NCBI GenBank assembly: GCA_030844565.1
Contig: JAUUNK010000018.1
Location: 1 to 46,585, forward strand
Reading direction: 5' to 3'
Length of the DNA: 46,585 nt
DNA from: Bacteroides ovatus
Lineage (GTDB): Bacteria > Bacteroidota > Bacteroidia > Bacteroidales > Bacteroidaceae
Shown: positions 26,472-32,983 of the stretch, one piece after another
Layout: each line of letters begins with the position of its first letter
How positions within the stretch are numbered: position 1 is the first letter of the stretch
Notes under the pieces: generated by a model
The model's database searches: none
What the model was told of the DNA's origin: nothing
What the model saw: only the letters and a program-made list of their open reading frames with translations
Translations under genes and position numbers: made by a program

Positions 26472-28628
26472 CTAATTAGTCATTATCAAATTGATTGTTT
26501 GCCCTTTCTTCACCATTGTGCCGTTGGCTATCGACTGGCTCTTCACTTTGCCTACTCCGGTGAGTCTCACTTTGAGTCCTTTGCTTTCCAGCAGATAGAC
26601 GGCGTCTTTGGCTCCCATACCGATGACGCTGGGCACAAAGCTGCGCATCAGGTCGCGACTTTCCAGGATAACAGCTTTTGGAGCGGCATGCGTGCTACCC
26701 CATATTTCTTTCTTGGAGGCGGTGTATTCCACTTGAGTCGGTATGTCGAGTTGGTCCAATACATATTTAGTCTGGTGCATCTCGCCTGCCTTCACATTGG
26801 GGATAACCACGGTGTTGGTGTCGATGGCATGTGCCAGCGGCAAACGCAAGTCTTTGGCATACACCCTTTCGGCAATCTTGCTGAATACGCTTCCCGCCAT
26901 CAATCCGCCCGAAGCGGGAGTGCCCGGCTTCTGTATGGAGACGATGCAACTGTATTTGGGCGCTTCCGAAGGGAAGTAGCCGCAGAAGCTGACAAGATAG
27001 TTCGTTCTTCCTGTCTTGTATCCGGCTGCGCCTTGCGAAATCTGTGCCGTACCCGTCTTGCCCGATACGTGGAATTGCTTGCTTCCTGCGGGCTTGGCAA
27101 GTCCTTCACTCACTACCTTTTGCAGAATCTCCCGTATCTGGGTCAGCGTGCGGTCGGAGCATATCTTGGGGTTAATCACCTCCGTAGGGTATTCCTTAAC
27201 CACTTCACCGTCTTTCATCGCCGCTTTCACAAACTTGGGACGTACCATCATGCCGTTGTTGGCGATGGCGTTGTAAAACGTCAGTATGTTGAGAGGAGGA
27301 ACCTGTGTTTCATACCCGATACTCATCCACGGCAACGCTGTCTTGGAGAAATACTTTCTTTCTTTCGGTCCACGTATGTTCGGCTTTCCTTCGCCGGCGA
27401 TTTGCAGCCCGAGCGACTGGTCGATACTCATGCGTTTCAGCCCGTCTACAAACTTCTGCGGGTCTTTGCCGTAGAACTCGTCGATGATGCTCGAAGTTCC
27501 CACGTTGGAAGAGACGCCGAGAATCTGTGTGACGGTGAGCTTTCCGTAGCCGCCGCGATACCAGTTGTGGTCTTTCATCGGGCGTCCGTGCATCATCTTC
27601 ACGCCGTTGCCCGTATCCACTTCATAGTCCGGCGTGATTTTTCCGTCCTCGAGAGCCACCATGATGGAAGCTGTCTTGAAGGTGGAGCCCGGTTCCAGCA
27701 TGTCGCTGATGGCATTGTTGCGTATCTCGTGATATTCTCCGTCGGCACATTTGGTCATGTTGACGATAGCTTTCACCTCGCCCGTTGCCACTTCCATCAA
27801 TACGGCTACACCTACACTGGCGTTCAGCTCTTTCAGTTTGTCCACCAGTGCCTTTTCGCAGATGTCCTGCATGCCTACGTCGATGGTAGTAATCAGGTCG
27901 CATCCGTCCACGGGCGGGATGTCGATGATGTTCAGGTATTTGTTCATCACCTTTTGGCGGTGTGTGATTCCGTCGCGTCCTTTGAGCAGCGTGTCGAATG
28001 CCAGCTCAATGCCGTTCTTTGCTCCCTGCTCGGCGTCGGCGTATACATCGCCCAGCGTACGTGCCGCTAGCGAGCCGAAGGGTTTCTTCCGTTGGTTAAA
28101 TGCCAGTTCGTGGAAGCCGCCTTTATATTTGTTGAGGCGGAACACGGGCAGGCGTTTCGTCTCTTTGTACTGTATGTAAGAGATGCGGCGCGGGTAAATC
28201 AGGAAGTTGCGGCTCTTGGCTTTGCGTCCTTTCTTGAGATGTGCCTTGAACTGTGCTGCGCTTTTATCGGGGAAGATGCGGTGGAGCCCAATGCAGATGG
28301 AGTCGAGGTTGGCATAAAAGATGGAGTCTTTGCGAGCCTGTTCTTTCTTCCGTTTCTTTTCGTCCTTTTCGCCGGACATGAAGTCCATGTATATCTTATA
28401 TTCCGGCAGGGAGCTTGCCATCAGCTTGCCGTCGGAAGAGATGATGTTACCGCGGTTGGGTTTCACCGTGACGTTTTCCTTCACGAAACGGTCTGCCACT
28501 TCCTGCCAGTATCCACGTTCGGCAAACATCGTTACTCCTGCTTTCACGATGACAGCCAATCCGAGCAGCCCCATACCGAGGATGACGAAGAAGTAGCGGT
28601 TCATTATGTTTTTTTTGTTCACTGCCAT
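26472..28628 (-). CDS. ftsI: Septal transpeptidase FtsI (PBP3-like) with PASTA domain
   Basis: This class B penicillin-binding protein cross-links septal peptidoglycan together with FtsW. The product is 718 aa. A membrane anchor lies at about residues 11-31, and the dimerization domain begins VKPNRGNIISSDG. The transpeptidase motifs are STFK (catalytic S315), SSN (373-375) and KTGT (524-527). The C-terminal 60 residues (FVPSVIGMGAKDAVYLLESKGLKV and similar) form a single PASTA domain, common in Bacteroidetes and Firmicutes homologues but absent in E. coli FtsI. It lies 8 bp after ftsL. Confidence 0.96.
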   Translation of the reverse strand: MAVNKKNIMNRYFFVILGMGLLGLAVIVKAGVTMFAERGYWQEVADRFVKENVTVKPNRGNIISSDGKLMASSLPEYKIYMDFMSGEKDEKKRKKEQARKDSIFYANLDSICIGLHRIFPDKSAAQFKAHLKKGRKAKSRNFLIYPRRISYIQYKETKRLPVFRLNKYKGGFHELAFNQRKKPFGSLAARTLGDVYADAEQGAKNGIELAFDTLLKGRDGITHRQKVMNKYLNIIDIPPVDGCDLITTIDVGMQDICEKALVDKLKELNASVGVAVLMEVATGEVKAIVNMTKCADGEYHEIRNNAISDMLEPGSTFKTASIMVALEDGKITPDYEVDTGNGVKMMHGRPMKDHNWYRGGYGKLTVTQILGVSSNVGTSSIIDEFYGKDPQKFVDGLKRMSIDQSLGLQIAGEGKPNIRGPKERKYFSKTALPWMSIGYETQVPPLNILTFYNAIANNGMMVRPKFVKAAMKDGEVVKEYPTEVINPKICSDRTLTQIREILQKVVSEGLAKPAGSKQFHVSGKTGTAQISQGAAGYKTGRTNYLVSFCGYFPSEAPKYSCIVSIQKPGTPASGGLMAGSVFSKIAERVYAKDLRLPLAHAIDTNTVVIPNVKAGEMHQTKYVLDQLDIPTQVEYTASKKEIWGSTHAAPKAVILESRDLMRSFVPSVIGMGAKDAVYLLESKGLKVRLTGVGKVKSQSIANGTMVKKGQTINLIMTN

Positions 28629-28636
28629 AATGCACT

Positions 28637-28999
28637 CTATTTAATAAGATAGGGAGGATTGGTAGAAGTCTGCAACTCACTCTCTTTCGTTGAAATATAA
28701 TCTTCGATACGTGACTGGCGGCTCTTTTCCATCAGTTCCGAGCTGCGGGTCAGTGCGTCATATTTGATATCTATCAGTTCCTTCTTCAGCCGGTCTATTT
28801 CTATCTGCTGTTGTTGGCTGGCATAGCGGTTGTGTATGTAGAAGAGGATGAACACCATGATGAGTACCAGCAATTTAGTCTGGCGACGGAAGAAGTCTGT
28901 AGCCAGAATATCTCCACCGAGGATACTTTTCAGTGAGGTGCGTTTCTTCTTGCCCTTCTCTGCTGCATTGTTAACCGTTTCTTTTTCCATCTTTTCCAT
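28637..28999 (-). CDS. ftsL: FtsL-like cell division protein
   Basis: The product is 120 aa. A charged cytoplasmic N-terminus is followed by one membrane helix (about residues 44-60, LLVLIMVFILFYIHNRY) and a periplasmic coiled coil (QQQIEIDRLKKELIDIKYDAL). This is the topology of FtsL, the short scaffold between FtsQ/FtsB and FtsWI. Sequence conservation is low, so the call depends on topology and on its position between rsmH and ftsI. Confidence 0.85.
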   Translation of the reverse strand: MEKMEKETVNNAAEKGKKKRTSLKSILGGDILATDFFRRQTKLLVLIMVFILFYIHNRYASQQQQIEIDRLKKELIDIKYDALTRSSELMEKSRQSRIEDYISTKESELQTSTNPPYLIK

Positions 29000-29023
29000 T
29001 GCTTCTTTACATTATCTATCTTA

Positions 29024-29941
29024 CTACTTCTTTTCGGCAATCCGCAGTTTGGCGCTGCGCGACCGCGGGTTGCGTTCCAACTCTTCTTCGTCGGGCACAA
29101 TCACCTTGTTGTTGACAAGGCGGAAAGGCGTTTGCACGTTTCCGTAGAAGTCCGTCACTGCCTTGCCTTCAAAGTTTCCCGTCTTCATGATATTCTTCAC
29201 CAGGCGGTCTTCGAGCGAGTGGTAGGTAATAACTACCAGTCGTCCGCCGGGTTTCAGGGCTTCTGTGGCGGCAAGCAACATCTCTTTCAGTGCTTCCATT
29301 TCCTGGTTCACTTCGATGCGCAATGCCTGGAACACTTTGGCAAGCTCTTTCTTCTCGCGTTCGCGCCCAAAGAGTGGGCGGATGATGTCGAGAAACTCGC
29401 CGATGGTGTGCACCGGCTGTTTACTACGTGTTTTCACAAGGATGGATGCCAGCTTGCGGCTGTTTTTCAGTTCGCCGTAGAGATAGAAGATGTCTGCCAG
29501 CCGTTCTTCGTCGTAGGTGTTGATGATGTCGGCGGCGGTGATGCCTGCCCGTTTGTTCATTCGCATGTCCAGGGCGCCGTCGAAGCGGAAAGAGAATCCC
29601 CGTTCGCTGTCGTCAAAGTGGTGGGACGACACGCCCAAGTCGGCAAGAATGGCGTCCACTGCGCTGATGCCGTGATAGCGTAGGAAGTTGGACAGATAGC
29701 GGAAGTTGCTGCGTACAAAGATGAAGTGCGGGTCGTCCGGCACGTTCTGTTCGGCGTCTTCGTCCTGGTCGAATCCCAACAGGCGTCCGCCTTCGCCGAG
29801 GTGCGAGAGAATCTCCCGTGTGTGCCCTCCACCTCCGAAGGTGGTGTCCACGTAGATGCCATCGGGGCGGATGTTCATTCCGTCTACGCTTTCTTTCAAC
29901 AGCACGGGCACGTGATATGTTGTCAATTCTTCTTTCTCCAT
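29024..29941 (-). CDS. rsmH: 16S rRNA (cytosine(1402)-N(4))-methyltransferase
   Basis: RsmH (MraW) methylates N4 of C1402 in the 16S rRNA decoding centre. The product is 305 aa. The SAM-binding motif is VDTTFGGGGHTREIL near residue 31. ADLGVSSHHFDDSERGFSFR, LDMRMN and FQALRIEVNQEM are family hallmarks, and the end is NPRSRSAKLRIAEK. It lies 62 bp after mraZ and 24 bp before ftsL. Confidence 0.97.
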   Translation of the reverse strand: MEKEELTTYHVPVLLKESVDGMNIRPDGIYVDTTFGGGGHTREILSHLGEGGRLLGFDQDEDAEQNVPDDPHFIFVRSNFRYLSNFLRYHGISAVDAILADLGVSSHHFDDSERGFSFRFDGALDMRMNKRAGITAADIINTYDEERLADIFYLYGELKNSRKLASILVKTRSKQPVHTIGEFLDIIRPLFGREREKKELAKVFQALRIEVNQEMEALKEMLLAATEALKPGGRLVVITYHSLEDRLVKNIMKTGNFEGKAVTDFYGNVQTPFRLVNNKVIVPDEEELERNPRSRSAKLRIAEKK

Positions 29942-30003
29942 CCTTTTTCTCCTTTTTTCGTTTCTTTCTGTTTCGGGGGCTCCGCTCCGGTTCCGTTCCG
30001 CGT

Positions 30004-30474
30004 TTAGAGTGCGGGTGTGGTTGCCGGGTCGTTTCCCATAATATCTTCCAATGCTTTTCCAAAGTCCTCGGGCGAGAGGAAAGGTTGTTCGGTCCGTTCC
30101 TTTGCCCAGATTTCAATCTTATCGTCTACGCCGATGAATCTCACGTCGGTCTGTATGCCGCATATCAGTTGATAACGTTTTGGTATCAAGATGCGTCCGT
30201 TCCCGTCGGGAGTTACGATTTCCACCTCGCTCACAAATTGCCGGAAAAGCTGTTGGTGCTGGCTGTTCCATTTGTTGAGGCGCCTTCTAAGCTCGTCTAG
30301 TTCTATGTTCCACACGCTTTCGGGATATAGCACAAGGCAGTCCTGATATACGTCTTTCCGCATAATGAGCCTTTCTTCGGAGGCGGCTTGCAACTGCTTC
30401 CTGAAAGCGGCGGGAATAAAGACTCTTCCTTTGGTGTCCGCTTTGGCTTCTATGTTCCCTAAAAAACGTATCAT
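30004..30474 (-). CDS. mraZ: Transcriptional regulator MraZ
   Basis: The product is 156 aa with two SpoVT-AbrB-like half domains, each with the DXXXR motif: D13-R17 (DTKGR) and D90-R94 (DGNGR). MraZ forms oligomeric rings, binds direct repeats upstream of its own gene and represses the dcw promoter in characterised bacteria. The start has an unusually good Shine-Dalgarno for this genus (AAGGTGGA directly before the ATG). Three matching GTGG boxes lie at 30511-30540. It is the first gene of the cluster transcript. Confidence 0.96.
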   Translation of the reverse strand: MIRFLGNIEAKADTKGRVFIPAAFRKQLQAASEERLIMRKDVYQDCLVLYPESVWNIELDELRRRLNKWNSQHQQLFRQFVSEVEIVTPDGNGRILIPKRYQLICGIQTDVRFIGVDDKIEIWAKERTEQPFLSPEDFGKALEDIMGNDPATTPAL

Positions 30475-30499
30475 TCCACCTTATTATATTAAGAGAGCG

Positions 30500-30540
30500 T
30501 AAAAGTAGGAATTTCCCCACAATTCCCCACAATTTTCCAC
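30500..30540 (-). promoter_or_regulatory. dcw/mraZ promoter with three MraZ boxes
   Basis: On the minus strand three 10-bp direct repeats run head to tail: GTGGAAAATT (30540-30531), GTGGGGAATT (30530-30521), GTGGGGAAAT (30520-30511). They match the spacing of TGGG-type MraZ boxes. TACTTTTA (30507-30500) is a near-consensus -7 box, with ATTG 22 bp upstream inside the repeats. Bound MraZ would therefore cover the promoter. Confidence 0.75.
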
Positions 30541-30638
30541 TAAAATCTTCTTTGGAAGTTTTCAACCGTTTGTTAATTACTTATTGGGCTGATAATGAAC
30601 CAAATTGCAAAAGGCTTTATTGGTGGGGAAAACAGCGG

Positions 30639-31139
30639 TTATCCGGCTTCGTTTTCTTCCTCTTCTGGCAGATTGTCTTTGGCTTTTTGCTCTCTCCGGC
30701 GCAATGTTTCTTTCTGCACCATCATCCCATTCTCATCGCGCACGAAGCGGAGTTGAAGGCTGATGAAGTGGGTTTTGCGTACCCGTCGCATAAGCTCAGG
30801 GGATGCTTTGAAGCAGATGCGCGCCAGTTTCACTTTATTGGCGGTGCATTCTTCGGGAGTTTCCACTCCTTCGCTGGTCACGGATGGGAAGAAGTTTCCC
30901 AGTCCGTCAATGCTCACCGTACGTCCTTCGCGCAGGTGGTCGGCTACAATGTCCGAGAGTTGTGACAATACCGAGAGTGCATCTCCGTTTTGGAGTGAAC
31001 TTCTCTCAGCAAGTTGCCGGGCGATTTCTGTGCTGTTTACCGGCTTTTTCTGTAAAGCCCGTGTGGATGCATAATAAAGCTCTTTCGGCTCCCCTCCCGT
31101 CTTATCCACTTTCTTTGTTACTACATAGTTGATTGGCAT
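30639..31139 (-). CDS. HU-like DNA-binding protein
   Basis: The product is 166 aa. Residues of about 1-125 resemble the Bacteroidetes HU-like (HU/IHF fold) family: MPINYVVTKKVDKTGG, the helical PVNSTEIARQLAERSSL, VSIDGLGNFFPSV in place of the HU GFGTF turn, and FKASPELMRRVR. The last 35 residues are a charged, Glu-rich tail (RRREQKAKDNLPEEEENEAG). It is probably a nucleoid-associated protein. It lies upstream of mraZ on the same strand with a 164-bp gap, and its leader contains the 23-bp-period palindrome array. Confidence 0.8.
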   Translation of the reverse strand: MPINYVVTKKVDKTGGEPKELYYASTRALQKKPVNSTEIARQLAERSSLQNGDALSVLSQLSDIVADHLREGRTVSIDGLGNFFPSVTSEGVETPEECTANKVKLARICFKASPELMRRVRKTHFISLQLRFVRDENGMMVQKETLRRREQKAKDNLPEEEENEAG

Positions 31140-31243
31140 ACTATCTTTTTTCTATTCGCTGTTCATACTTTACATGTCGTTTATTAATCATTATCGACTT
31201 GTGTATTAAGCTTTTGCAAGCCGATACTTCATTTTCGATTATT

Positions 31244-31330
31244 AAAACATCCGGATGTTTTAGTACAAAACACCCGGATGTTTTATATCATAACATGGGG
31301 ATGTTTTATAGTAAAACATCCGGGTGTTCT
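31244..31330. repeat. Four 18-bp palindromes at exact 23-bp period
   Basis: Copies start at 31244, 31267, 31290 and 31313. Copy 1, AAAACATCCGGATGTTTT, is a perfect palindrome. Copy 2 is AAAACACCCGGATGTTTT, copy 3 ATAACATGGGGATGTTTT and copy 4 AAAACATCCGGGTGTTCT. The three spacers are all 5 bp (AGTAC, ATATC, ATAGT) and unrelated. The array lies 105 bp upstream of the HU-like ATG. Confidence 0.9.
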
Positions 31331-31347
31331 TATAATAAAAACCTAGG

Positions 31348-31379
31348 CAAAGATAGGTTAAATTAACGAAGTCTGCAAG
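31348..31379 (-). promoter_or_regulatory. Putative promoter of the HU-like gene
   Basis: On the minus strand TATCTTTG (31355-31348) is a perfect -7 box, with CTTG 20 bp upstream (31379-31376). It implies a leader of about 200 nt that begins just before the palindrome array. Confidence 0.55.
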
Positions 31380-31543
31380 CAAGAGATAAATAATCCATGT
31401 GATAAGTATAAATGAACTCTGCCTTGGGGCTTGTTAGTCTGGAAGTTGGGTGGGGTAGAATGATGGCAACTTTATAGAGAAACCGGGGATAGGGAAGGAT
31501 AAGGGAAGGATGTAACAGGGGAGAAAGCATTTGAAACATATTC

Positions 31544-31576
31544 TTTGGGTAATAATCGCATAATAATCTAATTTTG
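31544..31576 (+). promoter_or_regulatory. Consensus promoter of the orphan lipoprotein
   Basis: TTTG (31544-31547), a 21-bp spacer and TAATTTTG (31569-31576) match the Bacteroides consensus in both boxes. The start of transcription would be about 45 nt before the ATG. Confidence 0.75.
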
Positions 31577-31625
31577 CAGAAACGTGAAGGGGAAGCAATG
31601 AGTGGTTAACTTAATGATGTGGCTT

Positions 31626-32045
31626 ATGAAAGGATTAAAGAAGGTCTTACTTGTCTTGTTTCTTATATGCTTGTGCAATGGTTGCCATGATGGAGAATCT
31701 ATTCCTGATTTCCAGGTTTATAATCTTCCCGGGCACTGTGAGTTGAACATAGAAGTAGACACAGTGGTGGCTGTGAATAGTAAAGCCGAATTTCAAGCTC
31801 TGTTTTCTGAGTATCCGGAGATGCGTCCGGTAGACTTCCGAAAGTCTACATTATTGGTGGCGAAAGGGACTTCTCTGAAGGGCATAGAGAAGATAGATAA
31901 AGAAATTGTGAGAACTGGCGGGAGGTTGGAGATAACGATAGATATAAAGTTGAATTTGACACCCGTTTTCCAGAAATGGTGCTTAGCTTATGTCGTTCCA
32001 AAAGTGGAGACAAGAAATATAATATATGCCATAAATTACAGATAG
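31626..32045 (+). CDS. Hypothetical lipoprotein
   Basis: The ATG at 31626 gives MKGLKKVLLVLFLICLCNGC, a lipoprotein signal with a probable lipidated Cys at residue 20. Upstream in-frame ATGs exist but lengthen the signal. Acidic residues follow the Cys (CHDGES), which in Bacteroides often accompanies surface export. The mature part is about 120 aa and includes VVAVNSKAEFQALF, RPVDFRKSTLLVAKGTS and QKWCLAYVVPKV. I recognise no family. It has its own perfect promoter and terminator, so it is a genuine single-gene unit. Low-GC codon use differs from the neighbouring susC. Confidence 0.7.
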   Translation: MKGLKKVLLVLFLICLCNGCHDGESIPDFQVYNLPGHCELNIEVDTVVAVNSKAEFQALFSEYPEMRPVDFRKSTLLVAKGTSLKGIEKIDKEIVRTGGRLEITIDIKLNLTPVFQKWCLAYVVPKVETRNIIYAINYR

Positions 32046-32081
32046 ACCATAAATTATTGAGGAGCTATATCTTTATTTTAT

Positions 32082-32128
32082 AGCCATTCTCTTTTTATCA
32101 TTTAGGAGATAAAAAGGGAATGGCTTTT
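32082..32128 (+). terminator. Terminator of the orphan lipoprotein
   Basis: AGCCATTCTCTTTTTATC (32082-32099) pairs with GATAAAAAGGGAATGGCT (32108-32125), an 18-bp stem with one G-U pair, followed by TTT. Confidence 0.85.
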
Positions 32129-32396
32129 GGCTTGAAGGCACTAGCTTAAAGAGATGGATGAGGTGCTGGCGAACAAAAATGATTTTGTCTTAATATATTG
32201 TTAATAAATGTACGTTTGGCGGAGTGTAAAAGGAAGAAAGTTACGAGGATAGTCCGGTAGAACTTACCGGAGACAAGCAAAGAGAAAGGACAAGAATCTG
32301 CCGAAAGTTGTCCCATAAGAAAACACGCCCAGAGGTGCTTGTGGCTATTGCAAAAGGATAGATAAGAGAAGAAGGGAATGATAATAATTGGGATAA

Positions 32397-32842
32397 GTTC
32401 TCTCAGGACTTATTTACTTTATAAAAATATAGCTACATCAAGTAGAAGTATTCTTTTAAAGTAAACTCCTCTTTCTTTAGAGTACAGAACATTAGTATGG
32501 AACAAAGATAATGATAAGTTGCAGATAACCCAATTATTAAGAGAATATTTTGAAAAGAAGAATAAGTTACCTTTAATCTATAAATGACATTTTGATACTT
32601 TTGGAAGAAAAAGCAACACACCTATAAAAAAGCCTTTCAAACGGGGTTCACATATCTTCTTTCTTTAATTTATATAAGAACTGACAATCAATAATTTATC
32701 TTCCGTATGGGTAGAATATGGGTAGTACTTTTATTCTTTCACCCTGCTTCAGAGGGCTTGTAGAGGCTATTCTCTTTATCTTTTTATTTTTTTAAGAGCC
32801 TTATAGAGAAGGAGTTGTCTTTTTGATAAGTCCTGAGAGAAC
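32397..32842. promoter_or_regulatory. Putative invertible promoter segment upstream of susC
   Basis: Perfect 17-bp inverted repeats, GTTCTCTCAGGACTTAT (32397-32413) and its complement (32826-32842), bound 446 bp with no gene. Inside, TACTTTTG at 32596-32603 with TTTA 20 bp upstream faces susC. TATCTTTG on the minus strand (32510-32503) with ATTG 20 bp upstream faces away. The layout fits Bacteroides phase-variable promoters that invert between short repeats. No recombinase gene is in the window. A miniature transposable element is the alternative, but no clean target duplication flanks the repeats. Confidence 0.6.
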
Positions 32843-32983
32843 ATAGCCTATGAAACACATTGAATGAAAGCAATTATTGCCGGGAGCAAGAAGGGATATT
32901 AAAAGAAAATAGAATATGGCTTGAAAATATTTTTTATCCTTAATGCTCTCATTAACTTTATGTTTAACCGAATAATTTAATGT

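Larger units (their letters stand above)
31140..31625. other. Gene-free region between HU-like gene and orphan lipoprotein
   Basis: This divergent region of about 486 bp contains the HU-like leader with the palindrome array (31244-31330), the putative HU-like promoter (31348-31379), an unremarkable purine-rich stretch (31380-31540) and a perfect promoter for the lipoprotein gene (31544-31576). No coding sequence is supported. Confidence 0.7.
32046..32983. other. Long gene-free region upstream of susC
   Basis: About 940 AT-rich bp contain the lipoprotein terminator (32082-32128), a short perfect hairpin TCCGGTA/TACCGGA near 32250-32270, and the 17-bp inverted-repeat segment (32397-32842). The susC leader (32843-32983) carries a weak TAACTTTA box at 32953-32960. 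No gene is supported. Confidence 0.7.

Noticed and set aside
26394..28070. A 558-codon plus-strand frame opposite ftsI
   Set aside because: It is the antisense shadow of ftsI, which carries all three transpeptidase motifs. The reverse frame has no recognisable domain.
31133..31366. A 77-codon plus-strand frame across the palindrome array with repeated KTSGC and KHPDV peptides
   Set aside because: The peptide repeats are only the translated 23-bp palindromes. No promoter or codon pattern supports it, and the minus-strand HU-like leader explains the region.
32228..32358. A 40-codon open stretch (reads through SPVELTGDK) outside the inverted-repeat segment
   Set aside because: It has no start codon and is too short to identify. 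It may be a decayed gene fragment, but nothing confirms that.
32397..32842. Miniature transposable element with 17-bp terminal repeats
   Set aside because: This was kept only as an alternative: the flanks show no convincing target-site duplication, and the position before susC with internal promoter-like boxes fits an invertible promoter better.
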